64,000 bases of DNA, from the NCBI RefSeq assembly GCF_017837635.1, contig NZ_JAGJRS010000013.1:62001-126000 (forward strand). Reading direction: 5' to 3'. Below, piece after piece: positions 37,433-46,861 of the stretch. Origin of the DNA: Frateuria flava. Lineage in GTDB: Bacteria > Pseudomonadota > Gammaproteobacteria > Xanthomonadales > Rhodanobacteraceae. The notes beneath the pieces were generated by a model. That model made no database searches and was not told where the DNA came from. It saw only the letters and a list, made by a program, of their open reading frames with translations. The translations under genes and the position numbers were made by a program. Position 1 is the first letter of the stretch, and each line of letters begins with the position of its first letter.

Positions 37433-39274
37433 GTGGCCCTCGCGCTCACCCCCGAAATGATCCTGGTGCTCGGGCTGGTGGGCTTCACCATGCTGATGCT
37501 GGTGCTGGAGTGGATCCGCGCCGACATGGTGGCGCTGCTGGTGGTGGTGGTGATCGGCCTCACCGGCCTGATCCCGTCCGACCGCGTGTTCAATGGCTTC
37601 GCCGGCAACGCGGTGATCGCGATCATCGCGATCATGATCATGGGCGCCGGGTTGGACCGCGCCGGCGTGCTGTCGCTCACCGCCAACTTCGTCATGCGCA
37701 TGGCGCGCGGCAAGGAATCGCGGCTGGGCGTGGTGATCAACTCGGTGACGAGCCTGTTCAGCGCGGTGATCCCGAGCCAGGCGCTGGCCGCGCTGATGAT
37801 CCCGGTGACTAGCCGCCTGTCCGCGCGCACCGGCGTGCCAATCTCGCGGCTGCTGCTGCCGATGGGCTTCTGCATCCTGACGGCGACCAACACCACGCTG
37901 ATCGCCAACTCGCCGCTGATCGTCCTCAACGACCTGATCGCCAGCGCCAACGCGAACCTGCCGCCCGGCGCGCACACGATCCCGAAGTTCGGCCTGTTCA
38001 GCGTGACCCCGGTCGGCCTGGTGCTGGCATTGCTGGGCATCACCTACTTCTGGCTGTTCACCCGCAAGCTGCTGCCCGAGCGCGAGGACGAGCGGCTGAA
38101 GGTGACCCCCGGCCGCACCGAGAGCTACTTCGCCGAGACCTACGGCATCGGCGGCGAGACCGCGGAGCTGACCGTCACCGCGGAGAGCCCGCTGGTCGGC
38201 ATGAGCATCGGCGAGGTCGAGCAGCTGCACGGCGCGCCGTTGATCCTGGCGATCAAGAGCGGCAACGACGCGCGCATGGCGCCGCCGGTCGACTACGTGA
38301 TCTGGGTCGGCTCGGTGCTCGGCGTGCTGGCGCCGCGCGAGGAGATCAACCACTTCGCCAACAACCAGCTGTGCAAGGTGTCGCCGCGCATGCGCCAGCT
38401 GGGCGAGTTGTTCAACCCGACCCGCGCGGGCATCTCCGAGGCGGTGCTGCCGCCGTCCTCGCGCTTCCTCAAGCAGAACGTGGGCGACCTGCGCCTGCGC
38501 AAGCGCTACGGCATTTCGGTACTGGCGATCAACCGCGGCGACCAGGTGTTCCGCGACGACGTCCGCGGCGTCAACCTGCGCGCCGGCGACACGCTGGTGC
38601 TGCACTCGAGCTGGCGCGACCTGGCGCTGGCGGCCGAGGACAAGGACCTGGTGGTCGTCACCGACATCCCCAAGGAAGAACAGCGCCCCGGCAAGATCTG
38701 GCAGGCGGTCGGCTTCTTCCTGCTGGCCAAGTGCCTGGCACTGTTCACCCACCTGGACCTGTCGGTGGCGATGATGACCGGCGCGATCGGCATGCTGCTG
38801 ACTGGCGTGCTGAACATGGACGAGGCCTACAAGGCGGTCAACTGGAAGACCATCTTCGTCACCGCCTGCCTCATTCCGCTGGGCTGGTCGATGGACGCCA
38901 CCGGCACGGCCGCCTGGCTGGCGCAGGAGGTGCTGGACAAGCTGGGCGGCGCCTCGCCGTGGGTGCTGCAGACGTGCCTTGCGGTGCTCACGCTGCTGTT
39001 CTCGCAGGTGATGTCCAACGTAGGCGCGACCGTGATGATGGTGCCGATCGCGATCAGCGTGGCGGTAGCCACCGGCGGCAATCCTTCAGCCTACGCCCTG
39101 ATCGTGGCGGTATCCTCGTCCAACACCTTCCTGCTGAGCTCCGGCCATCCGGCGCTGATGATGGTGGCCGGCCCCGGCGGCTACCGCGGCAAGGATTTCC
39201 TGCGCGTCGGCATCCCGCTGACGCTGGCGATGCTGGTGGCCACGCTGGTGGTCATCAACCTGCTTTTCGACTGA
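37433..39274 (+). CDS. SLC13-family permease with two TrkA-C domains
   Basis: 613-residue inner-membrane transporter of the DASS/SLC13 type (sulfate, dicarboxylate or related anions). About five to six helices in residues 1-210 (including the family block SNTTLIANSP-like TATNTTLIANSPLIV), a cytosolic pair of RCK-C (TrkA-C) domains at about 215-420 (ETAELTVTAESPLVGMSIGE; FLKQNVGDLRLRKRYGISV), then about five more helices ending FLLSSGHPALMMVAGPGGYRG. The start is GTG at 37433. A sulfate-type substrate would fit the nearby sulfation genes, but the sequence does not prove it. Confidence 0.92.
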   Translation: MALALTPEMILVLGLVGFTMLMLVLEWIRADMVALLVVVVIGLTGLIPSDRVFNGFAGNAVIAIIAIMIMGAGLDRAGVLSLTANFVMRMARGKESRLGVVINSVTSLFSAVIPSQALAALMIPVTSRLSARTGVPISRLLLPMGFCILTATNTTLIANSPLIVLNDLIASANANLPPGAHTIPKFGLFSVTPVGLVLALLGITYFWLFTRKLLPEREDERLKVTPGRTESYFAETYGIGGETAELTVTAESPLVGMSIGEVEQLHGAPLILAIKSGNDARMAPPVDYVIWVGSVLGVLAPREEINHFANNQLCKVSPRMRQLGELFNPTRAGISEAVLPPSSRFLKQNVGDLRLRKRYGISVLAINRGDQVFRDDVRGVNLRAGDTLVLHSSWRDLALAAEDKDLVVVTDIPKEEQRPGKIWQAVGFFLLAKCLALFTHLDLSVAMMTGAIGMLLTGVLNMDEAYKAVNWKTIFVTACLIPLGWSMDATGTAAWLAQEVLDKLGGASPWVLQTCLAVLTLLFSQVMSNVGATVMMVPIAISVAVATGGNPSAYALIVAVSSSNTFLLSSGHPALMMVAGPGGYRGKDFLRVGIPLTLAMLVATLVVINLLFD

Positions 39275-39385
39275 TTCTTCACTGAATCGCGAAGCGGCCG
39301 CGACAGGCCCTCCGGCCCCTCCCTTGCAGGCAAGTCGCGCCTGTTTCCTGTTGACGAGAATTGCACTGGTGCCTGCCTACTCTCT

Positions 39386-39486
39386 CCGGAAGCTCCTTCG
39401 CGGGAGCCAGGGAACGGGGATATCCGGTTTTGCCTGCACATGCAGGTGTGCCGTGTCAGCGACGGGATAGCTACGTCTGCCGGCAT
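39386..39486 (+). promoter_or_regulatory. Structured leader upstream of the sugar-phosphate transferase gene
   Basis: Nested and serial hairpins: CCGGA (39386) with TCCGG (39423) enclosing GCTCC/GGAGC (39392/39403); CCTGCA-CA-TGCAGG (39433-39446); and GTGCCG (39448) with CGGCAT (39481) enclosing GACG/CGTC. A TTGACG at 39351 may be a -35 box. No known riboswitch consensus was recognised. Confidence 0.35.
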
Positions 39487-39516
39487 GGCCCGATCAGGAC
39501 GATGGGACTAGCCACT

Positions 39517-40683
39517 ATGCAGTACTCCCGGATACTTATCGCTTGTCTGACGGCTGCCTGCGTTTCGGCGTTGGCGATCGCCATTCTGTACCGGTTGGCC
39601 GGCGCCTGGGGCCTGGTCGACCGCCCGGATGAACGCAAGCATCACGTAGGCCACATCCCCTTGATCGGTGGACTGGCGGCCTTCCTCGGCGTGCTTGCCG
39701 GTGCCGTCGTCGATGGGCAGACCCACCTCTTCACCAACGTGCTGCTCGCCACCGCGGCCGTGCTGGCATTGGTGGGCGCGCTGGACGACCGCTTCGACCT
39801 GAGCGTGCGCGCACGGCTGCTGGTGCAGACCGCCGCCGTGCTGGCCATGGTCGCGTTCACCGGCGTGCATATCCATACGTTGGGTCACTTGTTCGGCCAC
39901 GAGTTCGAACTGGGCGTGTTCGGCATCCCGCTGACGGTGGTCGCGGTGATCGGCCTGCTCAACGCCTTCAACATGATGGACGGCATCGACGGCCTCGCCG
40001 GCATGCTCGCCCTGGTCAGCATCGCCGCGATCATCCTATACCAGGGCCAGCCGCAGTGGCCTGGCGTGATCGTGCTGGTGCTGCTGGCCGGCGCACTGGT
40101 GCCCTACCTGGCCGCGAACCTGGGCCTGGTCGGCAAGAAGATCTTTCTCGGCGACGCCGGCAGCATGGTGGTGGGCTACATCCTGGCCTGGACGCTCATC
40201 CACCTGAGCCAGAGCGTGCCTGACAACGAGCTTTCCACCATCGACGTGCTCTGGTGCGTGGCGCTGCCGGTGCTCGACACGCTGCAGGTGGTGGTGCGCC
40301 GCATCCGCGAGGGCAAGAGTCCGTTCAAGCCGGACCGCGGTCACATCCACCACATGATGCTGCGCGCCGGCCTGGGCCCGCGCACCACGCTGGTGGCTCT
40401 GGTGATGCTGGCCATCCTGTTTGCGCTGACCGGCATGCTGACTCACTCGCTGGCGCCCGGCAGCAACCTGATCGCCTTCGGCGCACTGACGACGATCTAC
40501 GTGACGGCGATGGCCCGCCTGTGGCAGAAGCAGCAGTCGGCACCGTCCACGCCGCAGCCGCGGCCGACGCTGGAAGCGGCGGAGCTGCCGAGCAACGTCG
40601 TTCGGCTGCGCTCGTCGGTCACCCTGCTGTCCTCCTACAGCAAGAACAGCCACGGCCCCAAGCGCGGCTCGGCCGCCAAATAG
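39517..40683 (+). CDS. WecA-type undecaprenyl-phosphate sugar-1-phosphate transferase
   Basis: Polytopic inner-membrane enzyme (388 residues, about ten helices) that starts lipid-linked glycan synthesis by moving a HexNAc-1-phosphate from UDP onto undecaprenyl phosphate. Conserved motifs: GALDDRFDLS (DDxxD), NAFNMMDGIDGLAG, KKIFLGDAGSMVVGY and the cytosolic RGHIHHMMLRAGL (His-rich loop). A hydrophilic Ser/Lys-rich tail of about 45 residues follows. ATG at 39517 has GGGA upstream; an ATG at 39502 is possible. It opens the polysaccharide locus. Confidence 0.93.
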   Translation: MQYSRILIACLTAACVSALAIAILYRLAGAWGLVDRPDERKHHVGHIPLIGGLAAFLGVLAGAVVDGQTHLFTNVLLATAAVLALVGALDDRFDLSVRARLLVQTAAVLAMVAFTGVHIHTLGHLFGHEFELGVFGIPLTVVAVIGLLNAFNMMDGIDGLAGMLALVSIAAIILYQGQPQWPGVIVLVLLAGALVPYLAANLGLVGKKIFLGDAGSMVVGYILAWTLIHLSQSVPDNELSTIDVLWCVALPVLDTLQVVVRRIREGKSPFKPDRGHIHHMMLRAGLGPRTTLVALVMLAILFALTGMLTHSLAPGSNLIAFGALTTIYVTAMARLWQKQQSAPSTPQPRPTLEAAELPSNVVRLRSSVTLLSSYSKNSHGPKRGSAAK

Positions 40684-41032
40684 CACCTTTCGCCAGGCGC
40701 TTGCGGCACCCCCGGCTTGCCCCTTCCGGCTGGCCGGTCCGCACCGAAACGGCATGCGGGCCGGCCCACGCCGTCGGCAAGCCCACCGCACCGCCGCATG
40801 CGACCGGCCGCCTCGCTTGCGCCGCCCTACACCCGCCCTTCCGTGACATTGCACGTTGCATCGACTACGCACGCCCAACAATTACGTCATCCCTTATCCA
40901 TGGAAATCGCCAGAGCGTGAGTTCGACCGTTCACCCGACACCGCAAGACCGCTTGCCGCCCCGGACGCGGAACGGCGGACAACCCAGGGCGCGGAGCGGT
41001 CACGGACACTCCGCCCCGCAGCAGGCAGCACG
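40684..41032 (+). other. Intergenic region, no gene seen
   Basis: 349 bp, GC-rich except for a more AT-rich stretch at about 40845-40915 that probably holds the promoter of the ATP-grasp gene (TGACATTGCACGTTGCATCG). No clear terminator for the preceding gene and no repeat element. Confidence 0.4.
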
Positions 41033-41995
41033 ATGACGCGCAAGCTCAAAGCCTTCAGGGAACAGGTATCGCCGCTGGTGATGGCGCTGCCCGACTGCGC
41101 CTTCTATCAGTACAAATACCTGATGACGCACGGCCGGCCCTGCCGTTTCGAGCGGCCACGCCGTTTCTCGGAAAAGATCTTCCACCGCATGCGCTACCCC
41201 TCGCCGCTGTTCTCCCGCCTGGCGGACAAGGTCGAGGTACGCGGCTACGTAGCCAACGCGGTGGGCTCGCAGTATCTGGTGCCGGCCTACCTGATCGCCG
41301 AGGAAGTCGGGCCGGAAACCTTCGACACCCTGCCCGGCAGCTTCGTGATGAAGGCCAATCACAGCTTCGGCCAGCTTCGCATCGTGCTGGACAAGCGCGA
41401 CGAAGACCCGGTCGTGCTGGCGCAGCTGGCCAACCAGTGGATGGCATCGGAATTCCCGATGCGCATGCGCGAGAAGCATTACCGCTATATCCGTCCGCGC
41501 ATCATCTTCGAACACGCCCTGTTGACCGATGGCCGGCCGCCGGCCGACTTCAAGTTCAACGTGTTCAATCCCGGGCCGGGGCAGAAGCCCTACGTTTTCA
41601 TCCAGCACATGCAGGGCCGTTTCGAGCACCTGACCCAGGATCTCTACCTGGAGGACTGGCGTCCGGCGCCTTTCCAGTTGCTGCACCAGAAGACCAGCGG
41701 TTGCGCCGCCCCTCGCCCCGAAAAACTCGACGAGATGCTGCACGTCGCGCGCAAGCTGGCCGAGCCACTGGGATACATGCGCGTGGACCTCTATCTGCAC
41801 CAGGGTCGCATCTACGTCGGCGAACTCACGCTCACGCCGGGTGCGGGTCGATATGTGTTCGAGCCGAAGGGATGGGACGAGGCCCTGGGCGCCAAGTTCG
41901 GCTGGCCCGAACCGGGCCCCTACGGGGAGGACGTTCCACCGAACGGCAGAAACGCCACGGCGCCGGCGACGCATGTCGCCAGCACCCTCGATTGA
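41033..41995 (+). CDS. TupA-like ATP-grasp protein, copy 1
   Basis: 320 residues of the TupA-like ATP-grasp family, enzymes thought to ligate amino acids or peptides onto surface polymers (named for teichuronopeptide synthesis). Blocks: PRRFSEKIFHRMRY, LADKVEVRGYVANAVG, FVMKANHSFGQLRIV, PPADFKFNVFNPGPGQKPYVFIQ in part, LAEPLGYMRVDLYLHQGRIYVGELTLTPGAG (Mg-ATP site, GELT). ATG at 41033; ribosome site weak. A close paralogue lies at 48327-49220. The C-terminal 20 residues are Ala/Thr-rich and not part of the fold. Confidence 0.85.
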   Translation: MTRKLKAFREQVSPLVMALPDCAFYQYKYLMTHGRPCRFERPRRFSEKIFHRMRYPSPLFSRLADKVEVRGYVANAVGSQYLVPAYLIAEEVGPETFDTLPGSFVMKANHSFGQLRIVLDKRDEDPVVLAQLANQWMASEFPMRMREKHYRYIRPRIIFEHALLTDGRPPADFKFNVFNPGPGQKPYVFIQHMQGRFEHLTQDLYLEDWRPAPFQLLHQKTSGCAAPRPEKLDEMLHVARKLAEPLGYMRVDLYLHQGRIYVGELTLTPGAGRYVFEPKGWDEALGAKFGWPEPGPYGEDVPPNGRNATAPATHVASTLD

Positions 41996-41997
41996 GG

Positions 41998-42700
41998 CCA
42001 CGAGCGACTGGCTCCCTCTCCCCGGAGGGGAGAGTGTTCCAGAGCAAGCACGCACGGCTCGGACCACGCGAGCAGCCGGCTCCCTCTCCCCTCCGGGGAG
42101 AGGGTTGGGGTGAGGGGTCGCACTAGCCTCGGGCCTGCTCGTCGCAGAGGCTCTGAAGCGCTCTCCGCCCGCCACCCTTCCCCGCGAGCCCCGGCCCCTC
42201 ACCCTGTCCCCTCCCGGAGGGGAGAGGGTTCAAGAGCAAAGTACGCGCAGCTCGGGCAACGCGAGCAGACGGCTCCCTCTCCCCTCCGGGGAGAGGGTTG
42301 GGGTGAGGGGTCGCACTAGCCCCGGGCCTGCCCGTCGCAGAGGCTCTGAAGCGCTCTCCGCCCGCCACCCTTCGCCGCGAGCCCCGGCCCCTCACCCTGC
42401 CCTCTCCCCGGAGGGGAGAGGGTTCAAGAGCAAGTACGCGCAGCTCGGACAACGCGAGCAGATGGCTCCCTCTCCCCTCCGGGGAGAGGGTTGGGGTGAG
42501 GGGTCGCACTAGCCTCGGGCCTGCTCGTCGCAGAAGCTCTGAAGCGCTCTCCGCCCGCCACCTCTTCCCGCGAGCCCCAGCCCCTCACCCTGCCCTCTCC
42601 CCGGAGGGGAGAGGGTTCAAGAGCAAAGTACGCGCAGCTCGGACAACGCGAGCAGCCGGCACCCTCTCCCCGGAGGGAGAGGGTGCAAGAGCATCAGGCG
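41998..42700. repeat. 193-bp tandem repeat array of C-rich elements
   Basis: The anchor CACTAGCC occurs at 42121, 42314 and 42507, exactly 193 bp apart, with partial units on both sides. Each unit contains hairpin cores CCCTCTCCCC/GGGGAGAGGG, the CGAGCCCCGGCCCCTCACCC block and a TACGCGCAGCTCGG segment. Units are nearly identical. Small reading frames of 69-107 codons inside are repeat translations. No spacers, so not a CRISPR array. Confidence 0.92.
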
Positions 42701-42725
42701 AATTCGCCCAGCCGGCATGCCCACG

Positions 42726-42753
42726 AAAAACCCCCTCCCGGAACGGGAGGGGG
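42726..42753 (-). terminator. Terminator of cysD-cysNC
   Basis: Minus strand CCCCCTCCCG-TTC-CGGGAGGGGG followed by TTTTTC: a 10-bp GC stem and T tract. Confidence 0.92.
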
Positions 42754-42793
42754 CTCGGAATCGCAGGTCTGTTGGGGGCCACAAGGGCCCGGG

Positions 42794-44698
42794 TTACTGC
42801 CCGAGCAGACCGTCGATGATCCGCTGCGCCAGCTCGTCCACGGAGGCACCCATGGTGTCCAGGTGCATCTCCGGGTTTTCCGGGCGCTCGTACGGCGAGT
42901 CGATGCCGGTGAAGTTGCGGATCTGCCCGGCCTTCGCCTTCGCGTAGAGGCCCTTCGGATCGCGCTGCGCACACACCTCAAGCGGCGTGTCGACGAACAC
43001 CTCGCGGAACTCGCCGTTCTCGAACAGGCTGCGTGCCATGCCACGCTCGCTGCGGAACGGGCTGATGAAGGACACCATCACGATCAGGCCCGCATCGACC
43101 ATCAGCTTGGAGACCTCCGCCACGCGGCGGATGTTCTCCACGCGGTCCTCGTCGGTGAAACCCAGGTCGCGGTTGAGGCCATGGCGCACGTTGTCGCCGT
43201 CGAGCATGTACGTGTGGTAGCCCATCGCGTGCAGGCGCTTCTCCACCACGTTGGCGATGGTCGACTTGCCGGAACCCGACAGGCCGGTGAACCACAGGCA
43301 GGCCGGCGTCTGGCCCTTGATGCGCGCACGCGCCACGCGATCGACGTCCGTGTGCTGCCAGTGGATGTTGTCGGCGCGGCGCAAGGCGAAGTTGAGCGTG
43401 CCGGCGGCCACCGTGGCATTGGTCTGGCGGTCGATCAGGATGAATGCGCCCAGCTCGCGGCAGTCCTCGTATGACTCGAACGCGATCGCGTGGTCCAGGC
43501 TCACGTTGCAGAAGCCGACCTCGTTCAGTTCCAGGCGCTTGGCGGCACGCTTCTCCTGCGTGTTCACGTCGACCCGGTGCTTGATCTCGGTCACCTGCGC
43601 GGTGACCATGCGCGCGCCGATCTTCAGCCAGTACGGACGGCCCGGCAGCAGCGCGGCGGCGTCCATCCACAACAGGTGCGCGGCGAACTGGTCGGCCACC
43701 TGCGGCGGCGAGGAGATCGAGGCGATCACGTCGCCACGGCTGATGTCGCGCTCGTCCTCGAGCTGGATCGCCACCGCATCCCCGGCGGCTGCGCGCGGCA
43801 GGTCGCCGTCGGCAGTGACCAGGCGCGCCACGCGCGAACGCACGCCGCTGGGCAACGCGACGATCTCGTCGCCCGGCGCGATCGAGCCGGCCACCACCTG
43901 GCCCGCGTAGCCGCGGAAGTTCTGGTTGGGACGGCAGACCCATTGCACCGGCATGCGGAACCCGAGCTTGCTGGTGACCCGCTCCACCTGCACCGTCTCC
44001 AGGTGCTCGAGCAGGCTCGGCCCGTTGTACCAGCCCATCACCTGCGAGCGGCTGGACACGTTCTCGCCGGCCAGCGCGGAGAGCGGGATCGCGGTGACAT
44101 TCTCGATACCCATCTGCGCCGCGACCAGGCGGTAGTCGCTCTCGATGCGCTTGAAGGTGCTCTGCGCGTAGTCGACCAGGTCCATCTTGTTGACCGCCAG
44201 CAGCACGTGGCGGATGCCCAGCAGGCTGCAGATGTAGGTGTGGCGGCGCGTCTGCGTCATCAGGCCCTTGCGCGCATCGACCAGCACGACCGCGAGGTCC
44301 GCGGTGGACGCGCCGGTGGCCATGTTGCGCGTGTACTGCTCGTGTCCCGGGCAGTCGGCGACGATGAACTTGCGCTTGTCCGTGCTGAAGAAGCGGTAGG
44401 CCACGTCGATGGTGATGCCCTGCTCGCGCTCGGCGGACAGGCCATCGACCAGCAGCGCGAAATCGAGTTCGCCGTTCTGCGTGCCGTGGCGCAGGCTGTC
44501 GCCCTCGAGCGCGGCCAGCTGGTCGTCGAACAGCAGCTTGGTGTCGTACAGCAGGCGACCGAGCAGGGTGCTCTTGCCGTCGTCGACACTGCCGCAGGTG
44601 ATGAAGCGCAGCAAGCTCTTGGTCTCGTGCCGCTGCAGGTAGTCGTTGATCGCGGTGACGGCGTTGTCCGGCGCGGTATCGGTGATTTGCAGATCCAT
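42794..44698 (-). CDS. cysNC: Bifunctional sulfate adenylyltransferase subunit 1 / APS kinase
   Basis: 634 residues. The N-terminal GTPase half (CysN) drives ATP sulfurylase: G1 [11 protein letters not shown]3 [12 protein letters not shown]4 NKMD, then EF-Tu-like barrels. The C-terminal APS kinase half (CysC, from about 440) phosphorylates APS to PAPS: P-loop [29 protein letters not shown] and YAKAKAG. With CysD it makes the universal sulfuryl donor. ATG at 44696-44698 overlaps the cysD stop (ATGA). PAPS reductase genes (cysH, cysIJ) are not in the window; instead five sulfotransferase-type genes follow, as in nodPQ-nodH loci, so PAPS may feed polymer sulfation. Confidence 0.97.
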   Translation of the reverse strand: MDLQITDTAPDNAVTAINDYLQRHETKSLLRFITCGSVDDGKSTLLGRLLYDTKLLFDDQLAALEGDSLRHGTQNGELDFALLVDGLSAEREQGITIDVAYRFFSTDKRKFIVADCPGHEQYTRNMATGASTADLAVVLVDARKGLMTQTRRHTYICSLLGIRHVLLAVNKMDLVDYAQSTFKRIESDYRLVAAQMGIENVTAIPLSALAGENVSSRSQVMGWYNGPSLLEHLETVQVERVTSKLGFRMPVQWVCRPNQNFRGYAGQVVAGSIAPGDEIVALPSGVRSRVARLVTADGDLPRAAAGDAVAIQLEDERDISRGDVIASISSPPQVADQFAAHLLWMDAAALLPGRPYWLKIGARMVTAQVTEIKHRVDVNTQEKRAAKRLELNEVGFCNVSLDHAIAFESYEDCRELGAFILIDRQTNATVAAGTLNFALRRADNIHWQHTDVDRVARARIKGQTPACLWFTGLSGSGKSTIANVVEKRLHAMGYHTYMLDGDNVRHGLNRDLGFTDEDRVENIRRVAEVSKLMVDAGLIVMVSFISPFRSERGMARSLFENGEFREVFVDTPLEVCAQRDPKGLYAKAKAGQIRNFTGIDSPYERPENPEMHLDTMGASVDELAQRIIDGLLGQ

Positions 44699-45675
44699 CA
44701 GAAATACCCTTCCTGCTTCTTCTTTTCCATGGAGGCCGAGGCGTCCTGGTCGATGATGCGACCCTGGCGTTCGGAGGTGCGCGCGATGAGCATTTCCTGG
44801 ATCACCGCCGGCAGCGTGTCGGCGTCGGACTCGATCGCCGCGGTGAGCGGGTAGCAGCCGAGCGTGCGGAAACGGACCTTGCGCATCTGCGGCACTTCGC
44901 CGGGCTCCAGCGGCATGCGGTCGTCGTCGACCATGATCAGCTGGCCCTCGCGCTCGACGATCGGGCGTTCCTTGGCCAGGTACAGCGAGGGCACCTCGAT
45001 GTTCTCGCGGTAGATGTAGAGCCAGATATCCAGCTCGGTCCAGTTCGACAGCGGGAACACGCGCACGCTCTCGCCCTTGTGGATGCGCGTGTTGTAGAGG
45101 CTCCACAGCTCGGGGCGCTGGCTCTTCGGATCCCAGCGGTGCTGCGCGTTGCGGAAGGAGAACACGCGCTCCTTGGCGCGCGACTTCTCCTCGTCGCGGC
45201 GCGCGCCGCCGATGGCCGCGTCGAACTTGTACATGTCCAGCGCCTGCTTCAGCGCCTGGGTCTTCATGATGTCGGTGTGCACGCTGGCGCCGTGGCTGAA
45301 CGGATTCACCCCCTGCGCCGCGCCTTCCTGGTTGGTGTGCACGATCAGCCGGCAGCCGGTCTCCTTCGCGCGGCGGTCGCGGAAGGCGATCATCTCGCGG
45401 AACTTCCAGGTGGTATCCACGTGCATCATCGGGATCGGTGGCGGCGCCGGGTAGAACGCCTTCTGCAGCAGGTGCAGCAGCACCGAGGAATCCTTGCCCA
45501 CCGAATAGAGCATCACCGGGTTGGCGAACTCGGCCGCCACCTCGCGCATGATGTGGATCGCCTCGGCCTCCAGTCGCTTCAGGTGAGAGGAAGCGGCGAG
45601 GCGCTGCAGATCGGTGTCCCGCGCGGTTTCCGTGCGCGGCGCGGCGTGGTCTTGGGGGGTGGCGGCCAGAGTCAT
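44698..45675 (-). CDS. cysD: Sulfate adenylyltransferase subunit 2
   Basis: 325-residue PP-loop adenylyltransferase that forms APS from sulfate and ATP. Blocks: [16 protein letters not shown] (PP-loop SxGKDS), [47 protein letters not shown] and the terminal [11 protein letters not shown] at 45673-45675 has AGGA seven bases upstream. First gene of the cysD-cysNC operon. Confidence 0.97.
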   Translation of the reverse strand: MTLAATPQDHAAPRTETARDTDLQRLAASSHLKRLEAEAIHIMREVAAEFANPVMLYSVGKDSSVLLHLLQKAFYPAPPPIPMMHVDTTWKFREMIAFRDRRAKETGCRLIVHTNQEGAAQGVNPFSHGASVHTDIMKTQALKQALDMYKFDAAIGGARRDEEKSRAKERVFSFRNAQHRWDPKSQRPELWSLYNTRIHKGESVRVFPLSNWTELDIWLYIYRENIEVPSLYLAKERPIVEREGQLIMVDDDRMPLEPGEVPQMRKVRFRTLGCYPLTAAIESDADTLPAVIQEMLIARTSERQGRIIDQDASASMEKKKQEGYF

Positions 45676-46006
45676 GGGCAGTCCTGTTGCAGTGGGGCGC
45701 CAAGGAGGCAACCGTGACGTTGCATCTTGGACAAGCGTTTGTGAAAGAAATCGGTAGCCTTGCGTTATGCGATTCCGGAACAAGGGGCCGCCTGGACGTC
45801 GCCGGCAGGCGGCCCGCTTCACTGCCGGCATACGCCTGTTGAACAAACGCCGGCGGGCTGGGCAATTCTTTCAACGCAAGCGTGGAAGCGCTGTCAGAAG
45901 GGCGTGCCGGAGAGATGAAACGCAAAGTAGTCGGAACATGGCCCGATCGCGCTGCGTGAAGCCGCAGAAGGCCTCGCCGGGATGACCGGCGCGTGAACGC
46001 GCCCCG
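45676..46006 (-). promoter_or_regulatory. cysD upstream region
   Basis: 331 bp without a credible gene. A relatively AT-rich stretch (about 45720-45780) probably holds the promoter. At 45862-45888 (minus) CACGCTTGCGTTGAAAGAAT resembles segments before the sulfotransferase gene ending at 54937 and before the sugar-phosphate transferase. A short plus-strand frame here is Arg-rich and unsupported. Confidence 0.4.
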
Positions 46007-46861
46007 CTACACCGGCGCGGTCGCACGCCGGTCGCAGGCACCAGCCCCCGGGGCGAGGTAGCCGAATTTCTCCACGATCAGCTTCTCGCGCTCGGCAATC
46101 AGCGCCTCGGTCGCGGCGTCGTAATAGAACTGCGCGCCGTGCTTCTTCGAAGACGTATTGGTCTTCGGTCGCATGCGGATCTCCTCGACCGTGGCCGGCG
46201 GCACGGCAATGTCGGCGCGGGCCAGGGCATCGAGCAGGTCCGATTCCAGCCGCTCGTTGCGGATGAAGGCGTCGATGAAGCAGTGCCGGCTTTCGTGCGC
46301 CGCCAGTTGTTCTGGCGTCACGATGGATTTCAACGCGCCCAGCCCGCCCTCACGGCAGGTGAACAGCTTCATGTAGCGCCATGTCAACAGGCCGGCAACC
46401 CGGTTGGCGGGCCACTTCCAGTAGCCCTCACCGATGTCGGGCCAGTAGGTGGGATCGTGCAGCATGTGCAGCCACTGCCGGAATGCGCCCGGGTCGTTGG
46501 CATCGCGGTAGGTGCGTCGCCATTGGTCCGCGTGACGGTTCGGGCGGCTCTGCAGGAACTCGGCCAGCGTCTGCATCGGGTGCTTCTTCCAGCCGCGGCC
46601 GCGGCCGCGCCAGCCGTCGGTGGTGACGTTGTAGAACACCGTGCCCTTGCCATCGCAGCCATAGGCCCAGTGCGAGACGTACCAGTCCCACGGGTTCCTG
46701 ATCGAGCCGAGGAAGAAGCGGTCGCCGGTGAACAGGTGCGCTCCGGCCTGGTTGTGCTTGTCGATGAGCTCGCCCCCGACGATTTCCTTGAGCAGCTTGC
46801 GGATGTGGGTGCATCCGGTCTTCTGCAGTTCCACGAAAACGATCCTGTCGGAAACAAACAT
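46007..46861 (-). CDS. Sulfotransferase family protein, copy 1 of a divergent pair
   Basis: 284 residues. The N-terminal IVFVELQKTGCTHIRKLL fits a 5'-phosphosulfate-binding loop; FLGSIRNPWDWYVSHW fits the 3'-phosphate-binding Arg-Ser region; C-terminal RPKTNTSSKKHG and LIVEKFGY are shared with its paralogue. It lacks a signal peptide or membrane helix, so it is probably cytosolic or membrane-associated, acting on lipid-linked glycan precursors. ATG at 46859-46861 has GGAG upstream. The paralogue at 47186-48049 is transcribed away from it; both begin MFVSDRIVF. Exact acceptor unknown. Confidence 0.82.
   Translation of the reverse strand: MFVSDRIVFVELQKTGCTHIRKLLKEIVGGELIDKHNQAGAHLFTGDRFFLGSIRNPWDWYVSHWAYGCDGKGTVFYNVTTDGWRGRGRGWKKHPMQTLAEFLQSRPNRHADQWRRTYRDANDPGAFRQWLHMLHDPTYWPDIGEGYWKWPANRVAGLLTWRYMKLFTCREGGLGALKSIVTPEQLAAHESRHCFIDAFIRNERLESDLLDALARADIAVPPATVEEIRMRPKTNTSSKKHGAQFYYDAATEALIAEREKLIVEKFGYLAPGAGACDRRATAPV

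Noticed and set aside
39386-39486. Cyclic-di-GMP (GEMM) riboswitch before the sugar-phosphate transferase gene
   Set aside because: The conserved aptamer bases of that class are missing; only generic stems are visible.
41998-42700. CRISPR-like array
   Set aside because: The 193-bp units are contiguous and nearly identical, with no short direct repeats separated by unique spacers and no cas genes.
42110-42819. Repeated 69-107-codon frames with APHPxLSPEGRG-type peptides
   Set aside because: They simply translate the C-rich tandem repeat; each copy repeats the same frame and no ribosome site precedes them.
45767-45985. 72-codon plus-strand frame upstream of cysD
   Set aside because: Arg-rich, no ribosome site, overlaps the likely cysD promoter region.
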